Numbered from the stretch's first letter, positions 34,790 to 44,147 are shown. The stretch is 64,000 nucleotides of DNA from CAVSPO01 sp963730005 (GCA_963730005.1 CAVSPO010000036.1:70542-134541), one strand, 5' to 3'. The notes: generated from the sequence alone by a model not told the origin. Translations and numbers: made by a program.

Positions 34790-35590
34790 TCAACTGATCT
34801 GACGGCTGGCACCTGCCAGTTTGGCGGCCAGCGTGCCATCAATGACCTCGTCACGTACTTCCACTCGCACACCACCGAGGACGCCCTGGTCCACTCGCGC
34901 TTCAAGGTCGAACTCCACACCATAGATACGACGCAACTCCCGCAGGATCCGTTCCCGCTGGTCTGGCGTCATCGCAACGGCGGTGGTCACCTTGGCGACA
35001 GTGCGCGCTCGCAGCTCCGCAATCATGTCGAGAAACATCCGGAGACGCTGTTCATACCCGTTGTTGCGCCCCTGCAAGGCACGCCTCGCCAACCCTGCAG
35101 TACCGAACTTGGCCTTTGTCGCCAGCAAGTCATCGACCAGGACTCTCTTTTCCTCCAACGTCCGATAGGGATCGTCAAGAGCCCGCAACAAGTCGGAGTT
35201 GGACTCCACCGCCTTCAAGAACTCGAGCAATTCCTGGCGAACCACCTCGATGTTCATGTCGCTCTCGGCCTCGGACGCACGGATTGACATCCGGACCGCC
35301 TGATAATCGATGGCAGCGGCCAGCGCCGTCCCGCTCGACCACGGGTGCACTGCGGCAACCCTGACCATCGACACCGCTGCTGCCGAGACACGGCCACCCA
35401 GCAACGCGTCCACCAACCGCTCACGCTCGACGGCGGTGGCATTGGGATCGGTGAGCGCCTGCCGAAGCTGGTACCCCGATTCCAACGCCCCAGCGATGTT
35501 GAACAGATCGATCGCCAGCGCGTGACTCGGGGTGAGCTGATCAGCGAATTCGGTGATAGGCCGATACTCCGGGTGGGTTTGCACGCTCAT
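34790..35590 (-). CDS. atpH: ATP synthase delta subunit
   Basis: Peripheral-stalk OSCP subunit, 266 aa, longer than the 180-aa E. coli protein. The N-terminal segment (EFADQLTPSHALAIDLFNIAGALES) and the C-terminal conserved block (LEARVDQGVLGGVRVEVRDEVIDGTLAAKLAGASRQI) are the usual OSCP ends. It is a stand-alone gene here, not fused to a b subunit as in mycobacteria. It starts 4 bp after atpF. Confidence 0.95.
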   Translation of the reverse strand: MSVQTHPEYRPITEFADQLTPSHALAIDLFNIAGALESGYQLRQALTDPNATAVERERLVDALLGGRVSAAAVSMVRVAAVHPWSSGTALAAAIDYQAVRMSIRASEAESDMNIEVVRQELLEFLKAVESNSDLLRALDDPYRTLEEKRVLVDDLLATKAKFGTAGLARRALQGRNNGYEQRLRMFLDMIAELRARTVAKVTTAVAMTPDQRERILRELRRIYGVEFDLEARVDQGVLGGVRVEVRDEVIDGTLAAKLAGASRQIS

Positions 35591-35593
35591 CTA

Positions 35594-36181
35594 CTACTCC
35601 TGGCGATTGGTCGCGGTTCGGACCGGCTGCTTTTCGAGGTCGGCAATGAACTGGTCGATGGTGCGGCGTGCTCGAGTCTCATCGATCAGTGACTCCTCCA
35701 TGATGCGTCCGGCCAGCACGGTAGCCAGCTGGCCCAACTCACCACGAAGCTGCGATTGCGCGAACTCCCTTTCGGATGCGATCTGGCTGCGTGCCAGACT
35801 GAGTTGGCGAGTCGATTCCTGACCAGCTTGTTCCCTCATCTCGGCCAGGATCTGGGAACCCTGACTCTTGGCGTCCTCGCGCACCTGGGCGGCTTCCGCC
35901 CGCGCCGCCTCCAGTTGAGCCTCCAACTCCAGTTTCGCCCGAGTGGCCTCCCGGACGGCGTTGTCCGCCCGCAAGATGCCACCCTCGATCTCGTTCGTAC
36001 GCCTCTCGTACATCTCTTCAAAGCTGGGCGAAACGAATTTGGCAAAAAGGAACCACAACAAGAGCAGCAGGACGACGCCGACGACCACTTCCCAGATTGA
36101 TTCCGGAGCCACCGGGCTCTTGGCGGGGTAATCGTGGCCCATATTTCCGCCCTGCATCGGAATGAGCATGAGTTGCGACAT
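35594..36181 (-). CDS. atpF: ATP synthase b subunit
   Basis: Peripheral-stalk membrane subunit, 195 aa. One transmembrane helix (about 29-48, WEVVVGVVLLLLLWFLFAKF) is followed by a long amphipathic coiled coil rich in Ala, Glu and Arg. The start is uncertain: ATG 36181 is used because TAGGTC precedes it, but internal ATGs at residues 5, 9 and 14 are possible. Begins 10 bp after the atpE stop. Confidence 0.94.
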   Translation of the reverse strand: MSQLMLIPMQGGNMGHDYPAKSPVAPESIWEVVVGVVLLLLLWFLFAKFVSPSFEEMYERRTNEIEGGILRADNAVREATRAKLELEAQLEAARAEAAQVREDAKSQGSQILAEMREQAGQESTRQLSLARSQIASEREFAQSQLRGELGQLATVLAGRIMEESLIDETRARRTIDQFIADLEKQPVRTATNRQE

Positions 36182-36191
36182 GTTGACCTAC

Positions 36192-36413
36192 TCAGAGAAT
36201 GAAGGCGAGGACGAAACCCAGAATAGCCAGCGCTTCGGTGAGAGCGAAGCCAATGTAGGCCGTGCTCATCAGGGCACCCTTGGCCTCTGGCTGACGCGCT
36301 GTGCCGTTGATGACAGCCGCGAAGATCAGGCCGATACCAACGCCTGGGCCAATGGCCGCGCAACCGAAACCGATGACGTTGAGCGAACCAGTCATCTCGA
36401 GAATAGGCAGCAT
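36192..36413 (-). CDS. atpE: ATP synthase c subunit (proton ring)
   Basis: A 73-aa hairpin of two membrane helices. Helix 1 is glycine-rich (GCAAIGPGVGIGLIFAAVING), the polar loop is ARQPEAKG, and helix 2 carries the ion-binding Glu in GFALTEALAILGF. The helix-1 Gln and the adjacent Ser/Thr-Tyr pattern of sodium-binding c rings are absent, so proton coupling is expected. AAAGGAAAG precedes the ATG. Confidence 0.97.
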   Translation of the reverse strand: MLPILEMTGSLNVIGFGCAAIGPGVGIGLIFAAVINGTARQPEAKGALMSTAYIGFALTEALAILGFVLAFIL

Positions 36414-36460
36414 GTTCTTTCCTTTCAGTTCCAGCTCTTCCGTTTGAAGAACTTCAGTGC

Positions 36461-37249
36461 TCAGTGCCCCTCAGAGAGGGACGAGGAGATGTATTGGGCG
36501 TTCAGGACGGTGAAGACGTAGGCCTGCAGGAACCCCACGACCAGTTCCAAACAGGCCATGGCGAGCGAAAAAACCAGCGCGAGAACGCCGGTCAAATTGA
36601 GGAACAGGTTGTCTGCGTAGGTGATCAGGAAACCGCCGCCGACAGCGAAAACCAGGACTGAGAGGTGACCGGCAAGCATGTTGGCGAACAGACGAACAGC
36701 AAGCGTGACGGGTCGGGTGATGAAGTTGGACAGGAACTCCAGGGGGACCATGAGCGGCAGCAGGTACGCCGGGGTGCCCGGTGGCACCAAGGAGTACTTC
36801 AGATAGCGAAAGCCATGAGTCTTGAAGCCCACCGTGACGTACATGATGAAGCTGACCAGAGCGAATCCGTAGACATAGCCGATCATTGAAAATGTCGGGA
36901 ACATGAACAGGAAGAGTTGGCCAAACCAGTTGTTCAACAGAATGAACGTGAACAGCGCCAAGAGGTACGGAGTGAATTTCTTGAACTCCGGGCCAATCAG
37001 CTCCCGACTGATGCTGTTGCGAACCAGGTTGTAAATCTCTTCGGCCGCCCACTGCACCTTGCTCGGCACGACTTGGAGTTTGCGCGAGATGGACAGGAAG
37101 AAGATGGCGATGATCAGGAAGGCAACGATGGCCTGAATCATCGGCTTGTTCAGCCAATCAATTCCAAGCAGTCCCTTGGCGCGGAAATCGAAGTCGTGGA
37201 CTCCGGGCGGGACGTACGTCTCCAACGGTATCAACAGCCCATCCAACAT
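36461..37249 (-). CDS. atpB: ATP synthase a subunit
   Basis: Stator membrane subunit, 262 aa, with five to six hydrophobic helices. The essential Arg lies in RPVTLAVRLFANMLAGH. Other markers are NNWFGQLFLFMFPTF and LELVVGFLQAYVFTVLNAQYI. ATG 37249 lies one base after the stop of the upstream AtpZ-like gene with GGAAGCGAG before it; ATG 37267 inside that gene is an alternative. It ends 47 bp before atpE. Confidence 0.95.
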   Translation of the reverse strand: MLDGLLIPLETYVPPGVHDFDFRAKGLLGIDWLNKPMIQAIVAFLIIAIFFLSISRKLQVVPSKVQWAAEEIYNLVRNSISRELIGPEFKKFTPYLLALFTFILLNNWFGQLFLFMFPTFSMIGYVYGFALVSFIMYVTVGFKTHGFRYLKYSLVPPGTPAYLLPLMVPLEFLSNFITRPVTLAVRLFANMLAGHLSVLVFAVGGGFLITYADNLFLNLTGVLALVFSLAMACLELVVGFLQAYVFTVLNAQYISSSLSEGH

Positions 37250-37250
37250 G

Positions 37251-37481
37251 CTATTTCTCGCTTCCATGACGCTTGACAACCATGTACACAGCGGCGGCGA
37301 AGCCCAACAACGCGCCTGCCGGCATCAAGAACCCGGTATCCAGAAAGTGATCTCCCACCCAGCCCAGACCGCCATACAACAGCACCCCGGTCAGCAAGTC
37401 GGAGAAGACACGCATACCATCGTCGTGATAGTTCGGCCTCTTGGCGTTGTCCTTCCTGGCATCCTGCTCCAGATCAGTCAC
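37251..37481 (-). CDS. AtpZ/AtpI-like small membrane protein
   Basis: A 76-aa protein with two membrane helices (about 27-45 and 51-69) and the conserved Gly pattern LLTGVLLYGGLGWVGDHFLDTGFLMPAGALLGF, matching the AtpZ family of predicted Mg2+/Ca2+ transporter or ATP-synthase assembly factors. GTG 37481 overlaps the stop of the upstream gene (GTGA), and its own stop is one base from the atpB start. Confidence 0.85.
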   Translation of the reverse strand: MTDLEQDARKDNAKRPNYHDDGMRVFSDLLTGVLLYGGLGWVGDHFLDTGFLMPAGALLGFAAAVYMVVKRHGSEK

Positions 37482-37975
37482 CGCACCGCCTCCCGACCAC
37501 GCGAATCCCCATCATCGTAGACCGGGACTCGCGACCGGGCGTGGGAAACCACTATCCCAGCGAGCCAGCCAGCGACCGCGACACAGCCGGAAACCACGAA
37601 CCAGGTGGTCGACAGGTGCTCGGTCAACTCGGGTCTGATGAGCACCAGCCACACGAGCATTCCCAGCACTGCCACGCGGGCGACGAAGGACCCCAGGACG
37701 ATCAACAACCCGCGCCCGTCAGCCGTCGACAGCGCTTTGACCTCCACCAGCTGCCCAGTGACGAAGAAGCCGAGCACCAGAGCGCCCGTCACCAGCACGG
37801 TCAACAGGGCTTGCAGACCGCCAAGGAGCATGGCCATCGCCGCAACGACCACCAAACTGGCACCCGCAGTCACCAGCCCCCCGTGCAACATCGCGCGAGA
37901 CCAGGGCGGCTGCGCTTTGCCTCGAGAGCGCGCGGCAACACGGCCAAGCTCACGGCAGGCGGACAGCACGGTCAC
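37478..37975 (-). CDS. AtpI-like membrane protein heading the atp operon
   Basis: About 165 aa with four hydrophobic helices; residues such as GALVLGFFVTGQLVEVKALSTADGRGLLIVL resemble the actinobacterial AtpI-like first gene of the atp operon. Proposed role: assembly of the c ring. The start is unsure: GTG 37975 has GGAAAGG 9 nt upstream, while a TTG at 37996 has GGAG 4 nt upstream. Overlaps the next gene by 4 bp. Confidence 0.75.
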   Translation of the reverse strand: MTVLSACRELGRVAARSRGKAQPPWSRAMLHGGLVTAGASLVVVAAMAMLLGGLQALLTVLVTGALVLGFFVTGQLVEVKALSTADGRGLLIVLGSFVARVAVLGMLVWLVLIRPELTEHLSTTWFVVSGCVAVAGWLAGIVVSHARSRVPVYDDGDSRGREAVR

Positions 37976-38026
37976 AACCGACAACCTTTCCGACAATCAA
38001 CTCCACTGGTGACACGGATGGACGCG

Positions 38027-38032
38027 AACTTA
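38027..38032 (-). promoter_or_regulatory. Candidate -10 of the atp operon
   Basis: TAAGTT on the minus strand upstream of the AtpI-like gene. It would give a leader of about 30-45 nt. The -35 region is not recognisable. Confidence 0.35.
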
Positions 38033-38073
38033 TCACAACGCCTCCGTTCCGGGCAGGGACCTGCCTCAGGAGA

Positions 38074-39216
38074 TCACTGCGGCCCAGGACCGATGCCCGG
38101 CCGAGCTTGATCAGGTCGTGTCTGGCGTAAGAGTGGCACCACTGTCACAGCGATGGTGAGCACCCACACGGCCACGACTGCGGCAACGGTCAACCGGTTG
38201 GATGCCAGCCCCAGCGCGATCACCCCGAAAGCAATCACAGCACTCCACAGGTACATGATCAGCACTGCCTTGACCTGGGAATGCCCCAGCCGCAACAGCC
38301 GGTGATGCAGATGCTGTTTGTCCGCGACAAACCACCAGTTGCCATTCAACGTTCGCCGCACGTAGGCCATCACCAGGTCAAGCAGGGGAATGAACATGAT
38401 CGCGAACGGCAACAGGATGGGGAGCCAGGACGGGATCAGTCCACCGCCGCTGGCTGCCGCCGTGAGCGTCGAGGAGTCGATCTGGCCGGTCAGCGAGATG
38501 GTCGAGCAGGCGAGCAACAGGCCCAGCAACATCGAGCCCGAATCGCCCATGAACATCCGGGCTGGAAAGAAGTTGTGCGGCAGGAAGCCCAGACAGACAC
38601 CGGTGATCGTGACTGTCACGAGGCTTGCGGTCGTGGCAACAACGAAGTTCTCCTCGTAGGCCAGCAGATAGGTGTAGGTGAACATGGCGAAGGCGCCGAT
38701 GGCGACCACACCTGCCGAGAGCCCGTCCAGTCCGTCAATCAGGTTGATGGCGTTGACACAGACGAAAACGAACAGCACCGTGATCAGCGTCGAACTCGCC
38801 AGATCGAGGGCGTAGATCGAATTGGGCAATGAGATCCAGTACAACCTGACACCGTTGAGCACGGCCACGCCGGCCGCCAACACCTGGCCCGCCACCTTCG
38901 CCACGATGGGCAGGTCGAGCACATCGTCCAGCGCACCCACGGCACAAATCACCAGCGCGGCCAGGAAGATGGCGCGGGCGTCTTGACTGACGACCTTGTG
39001 TGCGCTCAAGAATGGCAGCCGAGAGGCCAGGTAGAACGCCGCCCCCACACCTACCAGCATGGCCAGCCCGCCCAGATAGGGGGTGGGCGTGGCGTGCACG
39101 TCACGATCGCGAACAGCGGCCATCGCTCCGGTCTTGATGGCTGTTCGTCGCCACAGGCCCGCCACCAGATAGGTGGCAGCTGCGGCGATCAGCATCACCA
39201 GGACGTACTCACGCAT
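38074..39216 (-). CDS. wecA: Decaprenyl-phosphate GlcNAc-1-phosphate transferase (WecA/MraY family)
   Basis: An integral membrane enzyme of 380 aa with about eleven helices that starts cell-wall polymer linkage by moving GlcNAc-1-phosphate to a polyprenyl phosphate. Family motifs in order: YLGGLAML, DDVLDLP with the catalytic Asp pair, NAINLIDGLDGLSAG, FMGDSGSM, and the cytosolic HLHHRLL that marks WecA rather than MraY. In mycobacteria this gene (rfe) makes the arabinogalactan linker. It follows tsaC by 6 bp and precedes the atp operon, as in other actinobacteria. Confidence 0.93.
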   Translation of the reverse strand: MREYVLVMLIAAAATYLVAGLWRRTAIKTGAMAAVRDRDVHATPTPYLGGLAMLVGVGAAFYLASRLPFLSAHKVVSQDARAIFLAALVICAVGALDDVLDLPIVAKVAGQVLAAGVAVLNGVRLYWISLPNSIYALDLASSTLITVLFVFVCVNAINLIDGLDGLSAGVVAIGAFAMFTYTYLLAYEENFVVATTASLVTVTITGVCLGFLPHNFFPARMFMGDSGSMLLGLLLACSTISLTGQIDSSTLTAAASGGGLIPSWLPILLPFAIMFIPLLDLVMAYVRRTLNGNWWFVADKQHLHHRLLRLGHSQVKAVLIMYLWSAVIAFGVIALGLASNRLTVAAVVAVWVLTIAVTVVPLLRQTRPDQARPGIGPGPQ

Positions 39217-39222
39217 GGCGGG

Positions 39223-39936
39223 TCAGGCCTCCGGTGTGCCGGTCTCAGCTGGTCCGGCGTCGGATTCGAGGTGCGGAGCGACGGCCAACAGCTCCGCCAG
39301 ACCAATCGCTCCAGCCCGCAGCAATCGCCCGTTGTTGGTGCTGGAAAAGTCGACGATCGTGGACGCGACACCGCCGGGAGCTGGCCCGTCGTCAAGGTAG
39401 ACGGCAATTGCGCTGCCCAGCATCTGCTCCGCCTCGTCGATGGTGGCTGCGGCAGGCAACCCGGAAGTGTTTGCGCTGCTGACCGCCAGCGGCCCAGTTG
39501 CCCGCAGTAGTGCCCGCGTCAGCTCATGGTCCGGAACCCGCACCGCGATCGTGCCGCGCGTCTCACCCAGATCCATCGGCAACGCGCTCTGGGCCTTGAG
39601 GATCATCGTCAACGCTCCCGGCCAGAATGCCTCGGCCAGCTTGCTTGCGTAGCTGGGCACCTCTCGAACCAGCGCGGCCATCATGGCCGGCTCGGCAATC
39701 AAGACTGGAGGCGGCATGTCTCGGCCGCGTTGTTTGGCGTCCAGCAGCCCCTGCACGGCTCGGGCGTTGAGTGCGTCGGCGCCGATCCCGTACACCGTGT
39801 CGGTGGGCAGCACGATGCAACGTCCAGCTGCGATCGCGGATCTGGCAGCCTGGAGCGCTTCGTCGCTGTGCTCTCGCAGCGACAATCTCACCGAAGGCTC
39901 GGGCTGACCGGAGGAATCCGGAGTGCTGTGTGTCAC
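39223..39936 (-). CDS. tsaC: L-threonylcarbamoyladenylate synthase (Sua5/YwlC/TsaC)
   Basis: Makes threonylcarbamoyl-AMP for the t6A37 modification of ANN-decoding tRNAs. YrdC fold: IAAGRCIVLPTDTVYGIGADA, KQRGRDMPPPVLI, FWPGALTMIL, VRVPDH and SSANTSG with the last Sua5-type block DDGPAPGGVASTIVDF. 237 aa, lacking the extra Sua5 domain. GTG 39936 overlaps the prmC stop (GTGA). Confidence 0.94.
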   Translation of the reverse strand: MTHSTPDSSGQPEPSVRLSLREHSDEALQAARSAIAAGRCIVLPTDTVYGIGADALNARAVQGLLDAKQRGRDMPPPVLIAEPAMMAALVREVPSYASKLAEAFWPGALTMILKAQSALPMDLGETRGTIAVRVPDHELTRALLRATGPLAVSSANTSGLPAAATIDEAEQMLGSAIAVYLDDGPAPGGVASTIVDFSSTNNGRLLRAGAIGLAELLAVAPHLESDAGPAETGTPEA

Positions 39937-40820
39937 CTGGCCATCTTCTCACGCCCTGCCTGCGGCAGCCGTGCGCTCACCCATCGTGGTCGACCCGTCA
40001 AGTCGTGGTGGTCGTGCACCTCAACCCAACCTGATGCGGCCAACAGCGCCGGAGCGGCTTCGCCGTGCGAATCGTCGTGCTCCACCACCAGCAGCCCGCC
40101 GGGACGCAGCAGGCGCCTCCCCACGGGCTCGATGGCCCGTAGTGCATCCAGACCGTCAGTGCCCGAGAAGAGCGCCTGGGACGGGTCGTGATCGCGCACA
40201 TCCACCGGCAGTTCAGGCAGGCTACCGGTGGGCAGGTAGGGGGGGTTGGAGACCACCACATCGACGTGCCCGTCCAGTGACAGATCCGCGACCTCGGACG
40301 GGGTGTCGCTCAGGTCCCCCTGCACCAGCACCACACCCGTGCCCCGCAGGTTCTCCCGTGCATAGCCAGCGGCCCCGGGGTCCAGCTCCACGGCCACGAC
40401 TCGTGCATCGGCCACCTCGTCGACGACTGCGGCGGCGATCGCTCCCGACCCGGTGCACAGGTCCACGACCAGCACGGGGCGGCTGCCGGCAAACCGGTTC
40501 GCCTCGTCGATCGCGGCTCCGGCCACCAGTTCGGTTTCCGGCCGCGGGATGAACACTCCCGGGCCGACGGCCAATTCGACGTTGCGGAACCAGGCTCGCC
40601 CGGTCAGATGCTGCACTGGCCTGCCATCGGCTCGCTCATCCAGCAGAGCAGCGAACTGCACCCGCTGGGCCTGTGTTGGATGCGCAGAAATCAACTCCCA
40701 CGGTTCGACGCCGAGCACGTGAGCCAACAGGATCCTTGCGTCGGCCAAACCGGCTTCCGACCCGGAGGCAGCAAGCCGCTTCGCGGCTCGATTCAGCAAC
40801 TGGTTCACGGTGACCGACAT
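39933..40820 (-). CDS. prmC: Release factor glutamine methyltransferase
   Basis: Methylates the Gln of the GGQ motif in release factors. The 295-aa protein has an N-terminal helical domain, the SAM-binding VVDLCTGSGAIA, and the substrate-glutamine motif NPPY in VVSNPPYLPT, followed by RPETELV-type sequence FIPRPETELVAG. Its start overlaps the prfA stop by one base (TGATG), so enzyme and substrate are translationally coupled. Confidence 0.95.
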   Translation of the reverse strand: MSVTVNQLLNRAAKRLAASGSEAGLADARILLAHVLGVEPWELISAHPTQAQRVQFAALLDERADGRPVQHLTGRAWFRNVELAVGPGVFIPRPETELVAGAAIDEANRFAGSRPVLVVDLCTGSGAIAAAVVDEVADARVVAVELDPGAAGYARENLRGTGVVLVQGDLSDTPSEVADLSLDGHVDVVVSNPPYLPTGSLPELPVDVRDHDPSQALFSGTDGLDALRAIEPVGRRLLRPGGLLVVEHDDSHGEAAPALLAASGWVEVHDHHDLTGRPRWVSARLPQAGREKMAR

Positions 40821-41899
40821 CAGTGGTCCCCGAAGCTGTCCAGCCTCTCGGCCAGATCGGCCGCCTGCAGAGCCGCCACGACATCCTCCAGAGCACCGCC
40901 AAGAACTGCATCAAGATTGTGCGCCTTGAAGCCGATCCGGTGGTCGGTGATCCTGTTCTCCGGAAAGTTGTAAGTCCGAATGCGTTCCGAACGATCGACT
41001 GTGCGCACCTGCGATTTGCGTGCCGCCTCCGCTTGCACAGCCTCCTCGTCGGCTCTCACGGCAGCGAGCCTGACCCGCAGAATGCGCATCGCCGACGCCC
41101 TGTTCTGCAATTGGGAGCGCTCATTCTGGCAAGTCACCACGGTGTTGGTGGGCAGGTGGGTGATGCGCACCGCGGAGTCGGTGGTGTTGACTCCCTGACC
41201 ACCCTTGCCGCTGGATCGGTAGACGTCGATGCGCAGATCGTCATCGTTGATCTCGATCTCGTCAGCGTCCTCAAGGTCGGGAAAGACGAGCACCCCCGCC
41301 GCGGACGTGTGGATGCGCCCCTGCGACTCGGTCACTGGCACTCGCTGCACGCGGTGCACCCCGGCCTCGAACTTGAGCACGCCGAAGGGCATGTTCGCGG
41401 GGTCGGTGTGGGCCCGGGCCCGCACCGCAACAGTGACGGACTTGTAGCCACCCAGATCCGTCTGTTCCTCGTCGAGCACCTCGACCTTCCAACCCTGGCT
41501 CTCGGCGTAGCGGGTGTACATGTTCAGCAGGTCGCCAGCGAACAGAGCGGATTCCTCACCGCCCTCGCCAGACTTGATCTCCAGAATGGCGTCATTGGAG
41601 TCGTTGGGGTCACGGGGAGCCAACAGCTTGGTGATCCGTTCGGTCACTGCGTCCAGGGAGCCTTGCAGGCGTTCCGCTTCGGCAGCGAACTCCGCATCGT
41701 CAGCACCCAGTTCCCGGGCTGCAGCCAGATCCTCCCGCAGACGCTCGTACTCGTCGAGGGCAGAGACGATCGGCTTCAGTTCGGCGTAACGACGACCGAC
41801 ACGCCGGGAACGACTGGCGTCGGAATTGATCGCTGGGTCGGACATCTCCCGTTCCAGACCAACAAGCTCCGCGCGAAGGGACTCTGCGGCTTCGAACAT
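40820..41899 (-). CDS. prfA: Peptide chain release factor 1
   Basis: Terminates translation at UAA and UAG. The 359-aa length is normal. The stop-codon reading tripeptide is PVT in RVPVTESQGRIHTS, typical of RF1, and the catalytic GGQ lies in SSGKGGQGVNTTDSAVR. ATG 41899 has GAGG 4 nt upstream. Followed by prmC, tsaC and wecA in one operon. Confidence 0.96.
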   Translation of the reverse strand: MFEAAESLRAELVGLEREMSDPAINSDASRSRRVGRRYAELKPIVSALDEYERLREDLAAARELGADDAEFAAEAERLQGSLDAVTERITKLLAPRDPNDSNDAILEIKSGEGGEESALFAGDLLNMYTRYAESQGWKVEVLDEEQTDLGGYKSVTVAVRARAHTDPANMPFGVLKFEAGVHRVQRVPVTESQGRIHTSAAGVLVFPDLEDADEIEINDDDLRIDVYRSSGKGGQGVNTTDSAVRITHLPTNTVVTCQNERSQLQNRASAMRILRVRLAAVRADEEAVQAEAARKSQVRTVDRSERIRTYNFPENRITDHRIGFKAHNLDAVLGGALEDVVAALQAADLAERLDSFGDH

Positions 41900-41939
41900 G
41901 ATTCCTCAATTGGTCGCTGGGTTGCTGCCGGAACGCAAA

Positions 41940-41972
41940 CAGGCGCTGGACGAGCGAGTCGTCCAGCGCCTG
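41940..41972 (-). terminator. Terminator after rpmE
   Basis: A perfect 14-bp stem (CAGGCGCTGGACGA and complement) with loop GCGAG, 9 bp past the rpmE stop and 40 bp before the prfA start. No T-run; read-through into prfA is possible. Confidence 0.7.
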
Positions 41973-41981
41973 CCTTCGAAG

Positions 41982-42188
41982 CTACTTCTTGCCGTAACGG
42001 CGCTCGAAGCGGGCAACGCGGCCACCCGTGTCCAGGATCTTCTGCTTGCCGGTGTAGAAGGGGTGGCAGGCCGAGCACACGTCGGCGCTCATGACCTCAC
42101 CCTTGTGGGTGCTGCGGGTGGTGAAGGTACTCCCGCACGAGCACACGACCTTGGTCTCGTGGTAGTCGGGGTGAATGCCCTGCTTCAT
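41982..42188 (-). CDS. rpmE: Ribosomal protein bL31 (zinc-binding form)
   Basis: A 68-aa 50S protein. The zinc ligands are present as CSCGS and CSACHPFYTG (two Cys pairs), marking the C+ form that is normally replaced by a C- paralogue under zinc limitation. MKQGIHPDYHETKV and the end RVARFERRYGKK are typical. GGAGA lies upstream of the ATG. Confidence 0.97.
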   Translation of the reverse strand: MKQGIHPDYHETKVVCSCGSTFTTRSTHKGEVMSADVCSACHPFYTGKQKILDTGGRVARFERRYGKK

Positions 42189-42359
42189 GGAAATCTCCTC
42201 GTTGGAAGTCGTGCCGGGTCGCTCATGCCTGAGTGGCTCGCCCGCTTACCGGGGTTTGTCACCAAAGCTTGTTGCCAGGGCTTGGCCTGACGAGCGTGAA
42301 CCGGCGCCGAAGTGCGATCGTACTCCTGGTCGGGGCGTTGCCCCAACTCGCGGCTGGAT

Positions 42360-44147
42360 TCACTCGCCACCCGGGGTGGTGCGACTGATCTGAACCAGGA
42401 ACTCGGCGTTGTTGTTGCTCTTGCGCAGCTGTTTGAGCAGCATCTCCAACGCTTGCTGGTCGTCGAGCCCGGACAGCACCCGACGAAGCTTCCAGATGAT
42501 GTCAAGCTCTTGACGACCCATCAGCAACTCCTCCCGACGGGTGCCTGAGGCGTCCACGTCGATGGCCGGGAAAATGCGCTTGTCTGCCAACTGGCGGCTG
42601 AGCCGCAATTCCATGTTGCCGGTACCCTTGAACTCCTCGAAAATGACGTCGTCCATCTTGGAACCGGTTTCGACCAACGCCGTGGCAAGGATGGTCAGCG
42701 AACCGCCGTTCTCAATGTTGCGGGCGGCACCAAAGAACTTCTTGGGCGGGTACAGGGCAGATGAATCGACACCACCCGAGAGGATGCGGCCAGACGCTGG
42801 CGCTGACTGGTTGTAGGCGCGGCTCAGCCGGGTGATGCCGTCAAGCAGAATGACCACGTCATGGCCCAACTCGACCAGCCGCTTGGCGCGCTCGACGGCC
42901 AGCTCGGCCAACACGGTGTGCTCGTCGGCAGGACGGTCGAAGGTGGAGGCGATCACCTCGGCGCTGGTGGTGCGCTGGAAGTCCGTGACCTCCTCGGGCC
43001 GTTCGTCCACCAGGACAACCATCAGGTAGACCTCGGGGTTGTTGGCCGTGATGGCGTTGGCGATGCTCTGCATCACCATCGTCTTGCCCGCCTTGGGAGG
43101 CGACACGATGAGCCCGCGCTGCCCCTTTCCGATCGGCGACATCAAGTCGACGATGCGCCCCGTCATGTTGATCGGCGCGGTCTCCATGCGAAGCCGCTCC
43201 TGCGGGTACAGCGGGGTGAGCTTGCTGAACTCGGGGCGGCCCTTCATGCGATCCGGCTCAACACCATTGACGGTGTCCAGACGCACCAACGGGTTGTACT
43301 TCTCCTTGCGTTCCCCTTCCCGGGTTGCCCGAATGGCGCCCGTGATCACGTCGCCCTTGCGCAGGTCATTCTTGCGTACCACGGACAGGCTGACGTAGGC
43401 GTCGTTGGGCCCTGGCAGGTAGCCCGAGGTGCGAACGAACGCATAATTGTCGAGGACGTCAAGGATCCCTGCCACCTCGACCAGGACGTCGTCCTCGCGC
43501 ACGACCGTGTCTTCGTAGCGGCTCAGGTCCGCCCCGCCAGTCCGGTTGTTGCGGCGGGTGCCCTGTCGATCGCGACTGCGGCGGCGCCTGGAGCGCCGAC
43601 CGGAGCCGTCCTCGTCAAGTCCGCCCTCGGTGCGCCGACCATTGGCCTGGGTTGCTCGCCTGTCCTGGGACGCATCGCTGGCCTTCGCAGCCGCGGCATC
43701 TGTGGTGCCGCCCTGACCGTCCTGCTGTCTGGGCTGACGCTGCCGGCGACGTTGCTGCACCTGCGGATCCTTGCTGAGCTCTGCAAGGCGAGCGCCCACT
43801 TCGTCGACGACACTGGGCTCGCCTGCGTCAACGTCCTTCTCGTGGCGAGCCTCCACACGCAGGCGAGCTTGTTCGACGGCGGTGGCCTCGCGATCCTCGA
43901 CAGCAAGCTCCTGTCTGCGCACCGGCGCCTGCCGATCGCGCGAGCCCACGGATTCGGCATGGGAGCCAGGCGCCTGAGCAGCACGGATGGCATCAATGAG
44001 CGCCTGCTTGCGCATGCCGCTGGCGCCCTTGACGCCCAAGGATGACGCCATGGCCTTCAACTCGGGCAGCAGTCTGGCGTTCAGTCCGCCCTTGGCGCCG
44101 GGATCGGGTTCGTCAGCGGGCGACGGGTTTTGCGGAGTCTCAGTCAC
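42360..44147 (-). CDS. rho: Transcription termination factor Rho
   Basis: Hexameric RNA helicase, 595 aa. The N-terminal Rho_N helix-loop (LPELKAMASSLGVKG) is followed by an insertion of about 150 residues rich in Arg, Gln, Asp and Gly, as in other actinobacteria. Then come the RNA-binding cold-shock domain (VAGILDVLDNYAFVRTSGYLPG), Walker A SPPKAGKTM, VVLVDERPEEVTD, the Q-loop and the R-loop GGSLTILATALVETGSKMDD. GTG 44147 has AAGGA 5 nt upstream; the open frame to 44252 lacks a site. A leader of roughly 320 nt is predicted. Confidence 0.96.
   Translation of the reverse strand: MTETPQNPSPADEPDPGAKGGLNARLLPELKAMASSLGVKGASGMRKQALIDAIRAAQAPGSHAESVGSRDRQAPVRRQELAVEDREATAVEQARLRVEARHEKDVDAGEPSVVDEVGARLAELSKDPQVQQRRRQRQPRQQDGQGGTTDAAAAKASDASQDRRATQANGRRTEGGLDEDGSGRRSRRRRSRDRQGTRRNNRTGGADLSRYEDTVVREDDVLVEVAGILDVLDNYAFVRTSGYLPGPNDAYVSLSVVRKNDLRKGDVITGAIRATREGERKEKYNPLVRLDTVNGVEPDRMKGRPEFSKLTPLYPQERLRMETAPINMTGRIVDLMSPIGKGQRGLIVSPPKAGKTMVMQSIANAITANNPEVYLMVVLVDERPEEVTDFQRTTSAEVIASTFDRPADEHTVLAELAVERAKRLVELGHDVVILLDGITRLSRAYNQSAPASGRILSGGVDSSALYPPKKFFGAARNIENGGSLTILATALVETGSKMDDVIFEEFKGTGNMELRLSRQLADKRIFPAIDVDASGTRREELLMGRQELDIIWKLRRVLSGLDDQQALEMLLKQLRKSNNNAEFLVQISRTTPGGE

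Noticed and set aside
42334..42346. GGGGC-N3-GCCCC hairpin after rho as terminator
   Set aside because: The stem is only about 5-6 bp with no T-run, too weak to annotate as a terminator.
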